A DNA stretch of 64,000 nt from Acanthosoma haemorrhoidale (GCA_930367205.1 CAKNEZ010000019.1:62001-126000), one strand, 5' to 3'; shown: positions 20,971 through 33,173, counted from the first letter of the stretch. Notes: generated by a model not told the origin, from the sequence alone. Program-made: numbers and translations.

Positions 20971-22335
20971 TTCATCTCAACAAGTTTAATTCTGTCTTTT
21001 CCCTGGAGTAGTGTCTTTGACATGAAAAACCCCAGTTTTAATTAGCTAATTAAAAAATAGCTTTCTTCATTTTGTCTTTGAAATACATAAAATTGGGCTC
21101 ACCTTATCATTATTTTACTTAATTTCTTTTCTTTTAATTGAAATCATTTTGCTTATCGCTGATATTGAAAATATAATTTGTCGGAGATTTGATGATATGT
21201 CGGGCCGGCTATCACTTGGATTGGGCTCCACGTTTAGAGGACGTCGTGAGGAGCGGCGATATAGTCTCTAGATACTCTTAAAAATTATTTTAATATCCAG
21301 AACAAACATCGTTTGTGGTATCCTTTAATATAAAAAATGGTTATTATAGTAACCCGACGCCACCAAATCCAACTATTATATGATATATACATTTTATGTA
21401 CTATTTCTAATTAAATAATACGGAGCATTATTTACGAGGAAAGCAATTTTGAATTTTGAATTATAGTGCCGTCTGCCTCTTGAAAATCATAGTTAGATTT
21501 ATTCCTAATGATTTAGACACCCTATCTTAAACATTTATCTTAAATATCCTCCTGTAATAAATACCCGACGGCTAATAGTTTTCGGATTTCTTTAGGCCTT
21601 AGTCGGCAAATTCGAGAAACGGAGGTGCGTCCCATTAACACTTGCTCTTGGACCCATTAGATGGGCGGGAAACGTTAGGCAGACCGGTCTTGCCCGGGGG
21701 AGAGCCGGATGCAGGCGAATATCAACCCATGCCGATGCTCTGTCCGATATTATATCTATCTATACGATACGCGGTGAGCTCCCCTTCCAGTTTTTATATA
21801 TTTAGTCTCTTCTAGACATAATTATCCAAATATTTAATCAAAGTAGAGGCCAGAAAAAAACTAAACTATTCGATTTTGAATTTTCCTCATTGTACCAAAA
21901 ACATTGATCAATCAATCAATTAATCGATTTTCACGGAAACTTTGGTCTAGGTATGACGACGCAGTATTGAGATGATGAAATACAATGATCATCTCATTGT
22001 GGAGGATTGTCTCTGCCTTGGAGAGGGGAAAGGGGAAAATTATGAATCTCGTCATCAATGTCAGTCAGGCAGTTAGTTCATCAGGTTTGGAGGGGGTAGG
22101 AGAGTAGTCGTATGTAGGTAGAGAGAGAGAGAACGAGGTAAGGTGACGACGACGGGAATGAGTCTGAAGCTGTTGTTGTATTTTGTATTAGACAGACGGT
22201 GGTGATGCTTGATTATCTTTCTGTGTGTCTACAAACTAGGTGTGGGGATGTGATAAGCTTGCACTAAGTACAAACAGCGGAAAGCGTACGTCCGGAACGA
22301 GACTCTACAGGTAGGTCTACAGTAGAGGTAGGTCT

Positions 22336-22337
<2 letters not shown>
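20971..22337 (+). repeat. Tandem array unit B, truncated by a LINE
   Basis: It matches unit A from its start through GGTAGGTCTCC at 22337, including the first part of the U1-bearing insert (from 21787). There the poly(A) end of a minus-strand LINE begins. The U1 part is absent. Confidence 0.85.
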
Positions 22338-22366
<29 letters not shown>

Positions 22367-22457
22367 CGAAGCTCTCTAGGTCGAATTTAGGATGTGGGAA
22401 AAATATAAAATATTTGGGGTAAAAGGAACCTTGTACTAGGCGTACCTGCTTGAAGGT
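22338..22457 (-). mobile_element. 3' end and poly(A) tail of the Jockey-like LINE (left of the Gypsy insertion)
   Basis: A run of 29 T at 22338-22366 is the poly(A) tail on the minus strand. The following bases up to the Gypsy LTR belong to the 3' UTR, which resumes at 27127. A related 3' end lies at 43940-44230 (GGATGTAGGAAAAATAAAGG against GGATGTGGGAAAAATATAAA). Confidence 0.75.
22453..22457. repeat. Target-site duplication AAGGT of the Gypsy element
   Basis: AAGGT at 22453-22457 and 27127-27131 flanks the two LTRs exactly. A 5-bp duplication is normal for Gypsy elements. Confidence 0.85.
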
Positions 22458-22623
22458 TATTATGTACTGGTTGAATTTAATAGAACAAATACTTAGTGAG
22501 CACACTGCTTTATTACATGATTGATAACTAAAACAACATGAACAAGAATAAGGTTATCCTTAGGTAACAACAACTTCACCTAATCGATGAATCGATAAAT
22601 ACGATAGTTCGATAGACACAACA
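22458..22623 (-). repeat. 3' LTR of the Gypsy element
   Basis: This 166-bp repeat matches 26963-27126 except for a 2-bp insertion (GGTTATCC against GGTTCC) and one substitution. On the minus strand it begins TGTTGTGTCTATCG and ends ACATAATA. The near-identity suggests recent insertion. Confidence 0.9.
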
Positions 22624-22635
22624 ATTCTCCGCGAC

Positions 22636-25432
22636 TTAGTTAAGCACATAATCAGAAAAGTGAGCCGGAACGCGACGTTGTCTCTGGGATCTACGTAGAG
22701 GCTGGAATTCAGGTTGTGCTGCCGGATGTGTAGTCTCTGTGATTACTGGATCAGGAGCAGTGATGGTTGAAGGCTCAAATGGTGATGTGGGAGTTGCAGA
22801 ATTCCTTGGCTGCCTAATTTCGTTGTCAGAGAAGGTAAATTTCTTCTTAGCATGCGAAGCTTGACTAGGAGTAATGTCATTCTTTATCTGCTCTGGAACG
22901 TACACGAGGCGCAGTTGGTCGATGTGGCGCTTCAAGGTGTAGCCATCCCCATCTAAGGTGATTAAGTAGTGCAACTTGCCGAATTTCTTGATTACAGTGC
23001 CAAATCTCCATGAAGATTTGCCATTTGCATACCACCTAGCTTGTACTCTGTCTCCTATCTGGAGTTGGCGAACTTTCTTATACTTATCTGGAGATAAATC
23101 AGACTTGTTAATCGGTGGTTTAAGTGCATCTAGCTTTATATTAATTCTCCTATTGAGATACAGTTCTGCCGGAGATTTCCCACAGGCTAACGGCGTTGAA
23201 CGGTAGCGCAGAAGTATCTCTTGAACTTTTGTCTGCAGAGGCATTGTCAATTTAGACATTGCTTTCAATTTGTTTTTGAGGGTCTGAACATTCCTCTCCG
23301 CCAATCCGTTCGTAGCCGGATGTCCCGGAGCTATAAATTTTTGTTTAATTCCAGCCATATCATAGAATTCGGTGAATTTCTCACTCTTGAAAATGGTTGC
23401 ATTATCAGAAACTAGTATTCGTGGAAATCCATGGATATAGAATATCGATTGTAATAATTTAATTGTTTCTTGCGAAGTCGGGGCTTCTTTTGATATACGC
23501 ACTTCCACCCATCTGGATTTGGCGTCAACCAGTAACAAAAAATGGTGATTTTCAAATGGTCCGGCATAGTCTATATGGACTCTCTCGAAATTTTCTGTTG
23601 GCTCTTCCCAGGAATGAATAGGAACTTTTTCTGGATTTTTCCTTATGGTGGCACATTCTTGACAGGATTTCACAAGATTTTCAATTTGTTGGTCAATATT
23701 TTTCCAATAAACATACCTTCTCGCTAACTGCTTCATTTTCACAATACCTATATGCGTGTGGTGTAACTCTTTCAATACATCTTCTTGAAGAGTTCGAGGT
23801 ATTATAATTCTCTGACCCTTGAAAATTACTCCATTTTGTAAATAGTATTCTGAATCATAGCAATCATTATTTAGCAAATCACATTTTATTTTAGATAATT
23901 CTTCGTCCCTAGCTGTTTCCTCTGCTAAAGTTTTATAAGTTAATGAGTTATTCGAAATGCTGTAAACACATTCATTAGAAATTAGGTCAACTTCCATATT
24001 AATTTCATCTTCAATTATAGTGGTTTCTTCTTGTATTGGCGTTCTTGATAGGTAGTCTGCATGTACATTTTCTTCTGCAGGTCGATGCTGGATTTTATAA
24101 TCAAAATTAGTAAGCCAAGCCGCATATCTCATTAACCTAGCGGATGTCATCGCTGGTAGGTTTGCACCTTCATGAAAAATTCTACTTAGTGGTTTGTTGT
24201 CTGTAATCAACGTAAAGGTTCTTCCAAATAGAAAATAAAAAAATTTTTTCAAGGCGAATACAATGGCTAGAGCCTCTCTGTCTAACTGACTATAATTCAT
24301 TTCCGATTTTGAAAGTGATCTTGAAGCAAATGCAATTGGCTTTTCTATGCCATCGACTACATGAGACAACACACCTGCTATGCCGGTCGGCGAAGCGTCG
24401 CTAGCTACAACTACAGGTAATTCAGGATTGAAAGGTGTTAGGACTCTATCATTAGCCATTTCATTTTTTAAAGTTCCGAAGGCGATTTCACACTCCGAAG
24501 ACCAGTGAAATTTTCTTTCCTTCTGGAGTAATAATCGAATTGGATGTGTAATTTTTGAAGCATTTGGAATGAATCTTGAATAATAAGAGATGATTCCTAA
24601 AAATCTTTTAACATCTTCTTGATTTTGAGGTCGTGGAGCTTCTGTAATAGCCTTAATCTTTGATGGATCCTTTGAAATTTTGTTTCCTTCAACAATGTAA
24701 CCAAGATATTTAATTTTAGTTTTGAAAAATTGGCATTTTTTTTGGTTTAAATGTAAATCGTAAGATTGAAGTCTTTCCAGGCAAGCACAAAGTCGATTGT
24801 AACAATCTTGTAGAGTTGAACCATGCACTATAATGTCGTCAAAGTAAGCTGTAACGCCAGGAAGACCCTCCAGGATCTGGTCCATAATGCGATGAAACTC
24901 GCTTGGAGCAGTCTTGATTCCGAAAGACAGCCGGTTGAATTTAAATGTTCCTTTATGAGTTATGATTGTTTGAACGTTAGCGCTCTCTTCATCGACCGGA
25001 ATATGTAAGTAAGCTTTGAATAAGTCCAATGTACAAAAAAAATTAGAATCTCGAAGATTACTTAAAATATCATCAATTTTAGAAATCGGGTAGTGCGCTG
25101 AAAGAAGCTGAGGATTGACTGCTACTTTATAATCAATGCAAAGTCTTACTGACCCATCGGGCTTAGGTATAACAACTAGCGGTGATGCCCAATCACTAAC
25201 TTGAACTGGAGTAATAATTCCTTCTCTTTCAAGGTTACTAAGCTCTTCTTCCACCTTTGTTTTTAGAGCGAATGGAATCTCTCTTGCTTTTAGACATACG
25301 GATTTTGAATTTTCTTTCAATTTTAAATTACATTGAATGTTAGGAGTGCAACCAACACGTTGCTCGAAAATTAATTTGAATTTCGAGTAAATCTTTTGTA
25401 AAAAATTTGTTGTATTTACGCATGCTATAGAA
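22636..25432 (-). pseudogene. Gypsy pol: reverse transcriptase, RNase H, integrase
   Basis: A long frame with no stop from about 25430 to 22636. Reverse transcriptase: LVVIPKPDGSVRLCIDYK, FCTLDLFKAYLHIPV, RLSFGIKTAPSEFHR and catalytic VTAYFDDIIVHG. RNase H: VVASDASPTGIAGVL, YSQLDREALAIVFAL, LITDNKPL. Integrase: HTHIGIVKMKQ...CQECA finger, VHIDYAGPF, ILVSDNATIF, NGLAERNVQTLKNKL (D, D, E). The C-terminus holds GDRVQARWYANGKSSWRFG, the usual post-integrase module. The canonical ATG is not needed since pol follows protease; a one-base shift near 25465 separates it from the protease frame. No env follows. Domain order and length fit a Mag-like Gypsy element. The pol part itself is intact. Confidence 0.9.
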
Positions 25433-25800
25433 TCACTTTGGGGTGAAATACTCTTGCTGTCTAAATCTAATGTTCAAATGTCGAATCCAGGTACGGCCCA
25501 GTAGCGGTGTAAATCCGTCCGGAACCACAAACAATATTTCTGTCGATACTATATCTCTGTATTGAACGAGTGCTTCCACATAACCCAATGGAGTCACAAT
25601 TTCAGATGTGTATGACCTAAATCGTATGTTGGTGCTTTGAATTTTTGCTTTAAGTTGAAGTTTATGAAAAATAGACTTGGGTAGCAGAGTCTGTCCCGCA
25701 CCAGAATCCACTTCGAAGGTTTGTAACTTGTTTTCAATTTTGACATTAACAAAATATTTTTGCGCATCTTGAATTGTTTGAAGAGGTTGCTCAGCATAAA
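25433..25800 (-). pseudogene. Gypsy retropepsin-type aspartic protease
   Basis: The frame shows FEVDSGAGQTLLPKSIF with the catalytic DSGA, then VVPDGFTPLLGRTWI, the flap-to-C-terminal pattern of retroelement proteases. The start lies upstream in the same frame as the gag zinc-knuckle region, so no start codon is assigned. It ends at TGA near 25433 in a frame one base off the reverse transcriptase; the match shifts near 25465 just after RHLN. The protease would cut Gag-Pol. Confidence 0.85.
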
Positions 25801-25808
25801 TATCTATT

Positions 25809-25887
25809 ATCTGGTAACCATCATATGTTTCTAATGAACTTGAATCTATCTGGTAAACATCATATGTTTCTAATGAACTTGAATCAG
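25809..25887 (-). repeat. 39-bp in-frame tandem duplication in Gypsy gag-pro linker
   Basis: CTGGTAACCATCATATGTTT plus the following 19 bases is repeated with one substitution. Thirteen codons are duplicated without breaking the frame. Confidence 0.8.
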
Positions 25888-25899
25888 CATCCTCATTAT

Positions 25900-26788
25900 T
25901 AACAGAATTAATATTTTTCTTGGAAGAGATAAGCTTTTTTAAACAAACTTTCTCAACATGTCCTTCTTTCTTGCAATATTTACACCTTATCTGGTTGAAT
26001 TTTACTCTACATTCTTTATCGTTGTGATTATTACGGCCACAGCGAAAACATAGTCCTTCAATTCCAAGATTTTTAAAATTTATTGTTTGTTTTTGTCGGA
26101 AGCGTGCAGTAGGTCTTGTAACTCTATTAATTGAAGAATCATATGACCTTTCTCCCGAAATTTCCCTGCTATCAGAGATAGATGCCTCTTATGCCAGAGC
26201 TTTTGTTATAGCTTCATCGAATGTACCAGGGCTCTGTAGTAATAATTGCTGTCTCATCGACTGATCGCTCAGGCCTCTAATAAACTGTGACAACAAGAAA
26301 ATATCTGAGACTGATTTTCCACACTGGCATACCAATTGGCATTTAGGAACAAACTTTTTCAATTCGTTTGCATATGTATTTACTGGTTCATTAGAATTCT
26401 GCTTCTGTGATAAAAATCCATGACGTTCGACAATTACGCTTGATTTGGCAATTAGCTGATTCTTTAAAATTTCAATCACTTCTTTGTAATTTAAGTTAGA
26501 AACTTCTTTAGGTGCGGCAGAAATTTTTAAGAGTTCATAATGTTCTGCACCTATACTATTTAAAAGAATTGTTTTTGATGCGAATTCATTATTTTCCAAA
26601 CCTTTCATTAATAAATAATTATTGAATCTTTCAAGGTACTGAGAAAAACATTCTTTAGATTTATCAAAATTTTCAAATTTATAAATAATAGATTCGGACT
26701 GTTTTTGAATTGGAATTACATCCTGTAAAAATGCTTGAAATTGTGCTTGTTGAGCAGCCATAAATTGTTTAAATTGTTCCGGATCCAT
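25900..26788 (-). pseudogene. Gypsy gag with capsid-like region and two CCHC knuckles
   Basis: The gag starts at the ATG at 26788 (MDPEQFKQFMAAQQAQFQAF). A capsid-like helical region follows, with FSQYLERFNNYL and FLLSQFIRGLSDQSMRQQLL. This frame stops at 26189. In the next part, 26060-25930, two knuckles are visible: CFRCGRNNHNDKEC and CKYCKKEGHVEKVC, the standard nucleic-acid binding motif C-x2-C-x4-H-x4-C. The stop at 26189 separates capsid from knuckles, so gag is damaged. Gag would assemble particles around the element RNA. Confidence 0.8.
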
Positions 26789-26944
26789 ATTTAATTTCTT
26801 ATCTTGTTTACTATTAATATTGTACCTTACTTACCTATAACCTTACTTGGAATTGAATTTAGGTAAACTATTTACAGTCAGTATTTATAATAAATAATAA
26901 TGCACAACTAATAACAGTTCACTGTAACACCTAACGTTCTATTT

Positions 26945-26959
26945 TGATCCTCGTCGCCA
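26945..26959 (-). promoter_or_regulatory. tRNA primer binding site of the Gypsy element
   Basis: TGGCGACGAGGATCA on the minus strand, three bases inside the 5' LTR end. The same core occurs in the left Gypsy element at 275-293. Confidence 0.7.
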
Positions 26960-26962
26960 GTT

Positions 26963-27126
26963 TATTATGTACTGGTTGAATTAAATAGAACAAATACTTA
27001 GTGAGCACACTGCTTTATTACATGATTGATAACTAAAACAACATGAACAAGAATAAGGTTCCTTAGGTAACAACAACTTCACCTAATCGATGAATCGATA
27101 AATACGATAGTTCGATAGACACAACA
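26963..27126 (-). repeat. 5' LTR of the Gypsy element
   Basis: This 164-bp partner of 22458-22623 is bounded outside by AAGGT. Together with the primer site and pol it defines a complete element of 4,669 bp on the minus strand. Confidence 0.9.
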
Positions 27127-29029
27127 AAGGTGGTGTGAGAGTTAGTGATGTGGGAATCCTCGGTGGATGTTGGTTAAGTCAGTACAGTAGTGAGAGTCTA
27201 CCGGTGGCTGGGCCTAGAGTCTCACTAGGCATGTGGTGTCGTCGTTGTTAGTCTGATGTCAGAGTGAGGGTGCCCCTTAGAGGCTTGTTGTCAGTGGGTC
27301 GGCGTCGAGATGTCTATCATCTTCTCTGCTCTACCCGATCTTGCGAGTTGCCATCGTGACGGTAGCGGTGGTGGTGTCATGTCTCGGAAGAACGGGTTGA
27401 GAATAGCTTCATCGAGTCGAAGAATTTGATGTGCCGTCGTCTGATGGCCTCGGTGATGGTGGGGAGCTCAAATTTTTCGTACATGTCGGATGCCTCCATG
27501 TCGCGAAAAGGAGTGTGCCACAGTGGCGTTCTCACGATGTTATTCTGAAAGCTCTGGAGTCTGTTGATGGTGCTGGTATGTAAAAATCGAAAAAGTGGTG
27601 TCCTATACAGTAGAGCTGGCCTCAGGACGCTCTTATATATGAGGAGTTTTAGTTGGAGGGATATGGCCTGGCTGGTGATAAGATGCTGCAGAGAGTAATA
27701 TGTTTTGGGGACCCGTTTCAGTTTCTTTTGTAAATGTGTGCCGAACGTCATGTGCCTACCTAGGTTGATGCCTAGATAGCAGATGTTGTTGGCTAGTTTA
27801 CACGGAGTCCCATCAATGGTAAAGCTGGGTGGCCGCTTCTTTTTCCCATGCTGGAAAGAGAAGATGATCCCCTGAGCCTTAGCTGGGTTTACTTGGATGT
27901 GGACAGCTCGCAACCTATCAGCAATCAGTTGACTAGCACCCTCTGCAGCCTTTAGAGCTCTCGTCGGGTTGAGGCTGGTACTGTAGACCCCTATGTCGTC
28001 CGCATATGCCGCTACCTCACAGTTGGAGTATGAAGCTCCTACGATATGCGCGGTGTATATGTTGAAGAGTAGGGGTCCCAGTACTGACCCTCGAGGAACT
28101 CCGACAACGGGATCCCTCCTGGTAGTTAACGTGGCTCCTATGCGTACAGAAAATGTTCTGCCTGCCAGGTAGGAGGACATAATATTCTGTAGTTGCTCCG
28201 GGAAGTCGTGGTCGTTCAGGCGTTGCAGGAGTGTACGATGGTCGACTGAGTCGAATGCCTTCGTGCAGTCTAGGGAGATTAGCGCGGTGACTCTGTTGTG
28301 GCGCATGTTCGATGCAACGTGCCGCTGCAGTTTCACAAGGTTACAGTCCACGCTGAGCCCTTTGGTGAAGCCAGTCTGTTGAGGTGGAACTATGTCTTGA
28401 GCGTCACAGTGCCTGGTGAGATGTGTGTAGAGAATCCGTTCATAGATTTTCGACAGCTGGGTCAGCAGACTGATGGGCCTATAGTGAGCAGGCTCGTACC
28501 CAGACTTGGCGAGTTTCAACAGTGGGACGACAACGGCATGCTTCCACGTCTGGGGAAAATAGTGCAGTCGTAGTGAGGAGTTCAGGATGTTCACTATGTG
28601 AGATATCCTCTTCCGTGGTAGCATTTTCAGAAGGATGTTCTGGACGTTGTCATCTCCTGGTGCCCTGTTGCCTCTGGTGCGACGAATGATAGCTGAAACC
28701 TGGTGGTAGGAGGTATATATAGAGGTTTGGGTGGGGGTACGCTCATCAGGCGCTGTGATTGGCTCGCTAACTCTATCCCCTCTCAAGCGGTAGGCGAGTA
28801 TGTCGGCCTGCTCCGGAACTGAGATGAATTGCCCGTTAGTTGTAAGTCTCACCGTGTTTTTCTTCGTGACGGATGTCTTAACCAGCCGCCAGAACGCCTT
28901 ATAGTCGCTGTGTAAACTACGGAGTCGGTCACCCCACATAGTAGTCTTCCATTGTATCATGAGAGACGTTATTTGTGAAGTTAGGGCGTTGAGCACAGGC
29001 CTCAGGTCTTTTTTTTCGTCCGGAACCAT
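27127..29029 (-). pseudogene. Jockey-like LINE ORF2, reverse transcriptase part, with 3' UTR start
   Basis: The frame runs from 29029 to the stop at 27377 (550 codons). It has HYRPISLLTQLSKIYERIL, motif A SLDCTKAFDSVDH, motif B GVPRGSVLGPLLFNIY, catalytic VAAYADDIGVYS and the thumb NICYLGINLGRHM. It ends with the Jockey-type helical tail YEKFELPTITEAIRRRHIKF. This part has no internal stop. It is separated from the endonuclease by a one-base change in an A8 run near 29010. The Gypsy element sits in its 3' UTR. Reverse transcriptase would copy LINE RNA at the nicked target. Confidence 0.9.
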
Positions 29030-29567
29030 CTGTTTTTTATGTTGTTTCTTTGCCGTATCAGTTGCATGATATGTTCCAGTGGCTTCCTCAGGGAAGGCGG
29101 TGCCGGGGCGAACTTCGGTATGGAGGCATCAGCAGCTCGGAGAATTGTATCCTGCAACTGATAGATGGCGCTGTCAACATCCCAAGTATGTCTGAGTGGC
29201 GCAACTGGGGGCAACTCTGCACCAATGAGATGCTTTTATTGGGCCCAATTGGCCTCTCGGAAGTCATATCGTGTAGCAGGTGGCTCCGGAATATAACCTT
29301 CTAGCTCATAGATAATTGGTCTATGGTCAGACGATGCGAAATCGAGCGCCGAGCAGCCGGTGACCCGATGAGGTTGTTGAGTGAGAAGTAGGTCCGGTGT
29401 GGAGGTCCTATCTGGGTTGCCGTGTTGCCTAAATGTCGGGAACCCTGGGTGGATCACTGTGAACGGCGTTTTAATTATGTGCCTGCCAAGGGCATTAGGT
29501 GTTGTACCATTCCACCAGCTATGATTGGCATTGAGGTCACCAACTATTATGTGACTTTTGTTTTTGC
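29002..29567 (-). pseudogene. Jockey-like LINE endonuclease, C-terminal half, 5' truncated
   Basis: The frame reads HIIVGDLNANHSWWNG (active-site Asp and Asn), TSTPDLLLTQQPHR and ALDFASSDHRPIIYEL (catalytic SDH) of an APE-type endonuclease. A TAA at 29236 interrupts it, and the same frame continues to 29002. The sequence ends at about 29567 where array unit C starts, so the N-terminal half and ORF1 are missing, as in a 5'-truncated insertion. Confidence 0.85.
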
Positions 29568-30936
29568 TTAAAAATAGTTTTCTTTATTTTGTCTTTGAAA
29601 TATATAAAATTGGGCTCACCTTATCATTATTTTACTTAATTTCTTTTCTTTTAAATGAAATCATTTTGCTTATTGCTGATATTGAAAATATAATTTGTCG
29701 GAGATTTGATGATATGTCGGGCCGGCTATCCCTCGGATTGGGCTCCACGTTTAGAGGACGTCGTGAGGAGCGGCGATATAGTCTCTAGATACCCTTAAAA
29801 ATTATTTTAATATCCAGAACAAACATCGTTTGTGGTATCCTTTAATATGAAAAATGATTATTATAGTAACCCGACGACACCAAATCCAACTATTATATGA
29901 TATATACATTGTATGTACTATTTCTAATTGAATTATACGAAGCTTTATTTACGAGGAAAGCAATTTTGAATTTTGAATTATGCCCGTCTGCCTCTTGAAA
30001 ATCATAGTTTGATTTATTCCTAATGATTTAGACACCAGAAGAGAGTGCTATGGGATGATAAACATTTATCTTAAATATCCTCCTGTAATAAATACCCGAT
30101 GGCTAATAGTTTTTGGATTTCTTTAGGCCTTCGTTCGGCCTATCCGAGAAACGGAGGTGCGTCCCATTAACACTTACTCTTGGACCCATTAGATGGGTGG
30201 GAAACGTTAGGCTGACCGGTCCCATCTTGCCCGGGGGAGAGCCGGATGCAGGCAAATATCAACCCATGCCGATGCTCTGTCCAATGTTATATCTATCTTT
30301 ACGATACGCGGTGAGCTCCCCATTCAGTTTAAACGCACCGAAAACATTTTCCTACCCGTATGAGTGCATATATCTCTGCATCCCTCTCGATCCCACAGGT
30401 TAGCTAATGATTACACAGGTGGCGCTAGTGTAGCTTCATTCTTGGTATCCACTCTTCAGCTTTGACCGAGCTATCTCCCGAGCTATTTAGTAACCGCTCC
30501 AAAACGTATTATTTATTATATTTTTGAGATTTCCCTCATCTTATTTGCTAGTATTTATAATGACAATATTTTATAAGATTTTTTATTTTTGGAGATACAC
30601 ATAACAAAAATATTGGGTATATGTTATTCGTTAGGAATCCTCTGAAATCCGTTCATTAAATTATTTGTAATATTACTTTGCCGCCGAATTAAATAGTGAC
30701 TCTTGCTGTAACTTTATTTATGAATCATTATTCCTAATCCAACTATGATCTCGAATGATTGTATCAATCGGGTGACTCCCGCAATAATATTTTGGTGCCT
30801 GTTTATCCTTAGCTCACAGATAAAACCTCCTCCTGTATGTAGTAAGGCGTAAAAATTTGCTGATCCCGACCTCACTAATCCGGAACTAGTTATCCTTTTC
30901 AGTCGTTATCCTCACTATTATTTTTATTAATTTTTT
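29568..30936 (+). repeat. Tandem array unit C, missing its first part
   Basis: It joins the repeat at AAAAATAG...TTTATTTTGTC, about 100 bp inside a unit, and then runs to the start of unit D. It lacks the U1-bearing insert. Confidence 0.85.
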
Positions 30937-32393
30937 TTCATCTCAACAAGTTTAATTCTGTCTTTTCCCTGGAGTAGTGTCTTTGACATGAAAAACCCCA
31001 GTTTTGATTAGCTAATTAAAAAATAGCTTTCTTTATTTTGTCTTTGAAATATATAAAATTGGGCTCACCTTATCATTATTTTACTTAATTTCTTTTCTTT
31101 TAAATGAAATCATTTTGCTCATCGCTGATATTGAAAATATAATTTGTCGGAGATTTGATGATATGTCGGGCCGGCTATCCCTCGGATTGGGCTCCACGTT
31201 TAGAGTACGTCGTGAGGAGCGGCGATATAGTCTCTAGATACCCTTAAAAATTATTTTAATATCCGGAACAAACATCGTTTTTGGTATCCTTTAATATGAA
31301 AAATGGTTATTATAGTACCCCGACGCCACCAAATCCAACTATTATATGATATATACATTGTATGTACTATTTCTAATTGAATAATACGGAGCTTTATTTA
31401 CGAGGAAAGCAATTTTGAATTTTGAATTATAGTGCCGTCTGCCTCTTGAAAATCATAGTTTGATTTATTCCAAATGATTTAGACACCCCAAGAGAGTGCT
31501 ATGGGATGATAAACATTTATCTTAAATATTCTCCTGTAATAAATACCTGACGGCTAATAGTTTTCGGATTTCTTTAGGCCTTCGTTCGGCCTATCCGAGA
31601 AACGGAGGTGCGTCCCACTAACACTTGCTCTTGGACCCATTAGATGGGCGGGAAACGTTAGGCTGACCGGTCCCATCTTGCCCAGGGGAGAGCCGGATGC
31701 CGGCGAATATCAACCCATGCCGATGCTCTGTCCGATGTTATATCTATCTATACGATACGCGGTGAGCTCCCCTTCCAGTTTAAACGCACCGAAAACATTT
31801 CCCTAACCGTATGAGTGCATATATCTCTGCATTCCTCTCGATCCCACAGGTTAGCTAATGATTACACAGGTGGCACTAGTGTAGCTTTATTCTTGGTATC
31901 CACCCTTCAACTTTGACCGTGACTGAGCTATCTCCCGAGCCATTTAGTAACGCTCCAACACGCATTATTTATTATATTTTTGAGATTTCCCTCATCTTAT
32001 TTTCTAGTATTTATAATGACAATATTTTATAAGATTTTTTATTTTTGGAGATACACATAAAAAAAATATTGGGTATATGTTATTCGTTAGGAATCCTCTG
32101 AAATCCGTTCATTAAATTATTTGTAATATTACTTTGCCGCCGAATTAAATAGTGACTCTTGCTGTAACTTTATTTATGAATCATTATTCCTAATCCAACT
32201 ATGATCTCGAATGATTGTATCAATCGGGTGACTCCCGCAATAATATTTTGGTGCCTGTTTATCCTTAGCTCACAGATAAAACCTCCTCCTGTATGTAGTA
32301 AGACGTAAAAATTTGCTGATCCCGACCTCACTAATCCGGAACTAGTTATCCTTTTCAATCGTTATCCTCACTATTATTTTTATTAATTTTTTT
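30937..32393 (+). repeat. Tandem array unit D, complete 1,457 bp
   Basis: Bounded by two copies of TTCATCT(C/T)AACAAGTTT. About 95% identical to unit C. Both C and D carry an extra ATGATAAACATTTATC context absent from A and B, so C and D are sister copies. Confidence 0.85.
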
Positions 32394-32430
32394 TTCATCT
32401 TAACAAGTTTGATTCTGTCTTTTCCCTGGA
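32394..32430 (+). repeat. Start of a fifth array unit, broken off
   Basis: TTCATCTTAACAAGTTTGAT and CTGTCTTTTCCCTGGAG match the unit start, then similarity ends at 32430. This marks the array edge. Confidence 0.75.
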
Positions 32431-33113
32431 GTTATTGTTGGAAATGTTATTCATGGAAAATGGTTTATTACAAGTTATTGTTCGGCGAGGCAGTTAAAAT
32501 TTAGTAATTATTCGTAATTACCTTCTTATTTCAGCTTTTCATCAATTTCTCTTTATCGTGTAATCTTTTAAATAAGTATCAATCAATACGTTTCTAGTAT
32601 ATGTTAAATATTTAATCATAATTAATTTATTCTGTAATGCACATATTATATATATATGTGATGTATTTAATGGAAAATAAACTAGTAAATCATGTAACAA
32701 ACAGTAAAGTAATGGCATGTCTTATATAATGGTGTGTTCTGTGTTCTTATCAACTTACTACTAGATCACTGATGATCTCTCTGTTTTTTGAAGATTTGAC
32801 GAAAATGCGAACCTTTAATTTTAACCAATCACTAAAAAAAAAACTGGTTGATAACTTGATTTCTTTTTATTTCGTTAACAATTGTCACAGTCCATTATTT
32901 CTAATTATAGTTATAACTAACTATAATGTCTATTTAATTTTAGATTATTAAAAAGCTTTTATTATTATAAGATCTTTATTTGCAAAATTGCAATTTTATT
33001 TTACAGCATTAATTGTTATTTATTTAACAATAATTAATTATTAACAATAATTATTAACATTAATTGAATCAAAATAATATTAACTGTTAACACTATTTAA
33101 TTACAATTTTCAG
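32431..33113. other. AT-rich DNA without recognised features
   Basis: Long A/T runs and TTAACAATAATT repeats. It ends in a pyrimidine- and T-rich stretch with TTTTCAG, a plausible 3' splice site for the next feature. Confidence 0.5.
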
Positions 33114-33173
33114 CACACCATCTCATTTTACACCATCACCTCAAGGGAGTCAACCCCAGCAATCACCCTACCC
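33114..33173 (+). CDS. Candidate 60-nt internal exon of a host gene
   Basis: The stretch is preceded by TTACAATTTTCAG and followed by GTGAGTC, good splice acceptor and donor sequences. Between them one frame (one leading base, two trailing) reads TPSHFTPSPQGSQPQQSPY, a low-complexity Pro/Gln/Ser segment like those of nuclear regulatory proteins. GC content jumps from AT-rich surroundings to about half. A 60-nt length keeps reading frame. No neighbouring exon was recognised, so the gene is unknown. If right, much of the window is intronic on the plus strand. Confidence 0.4.
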
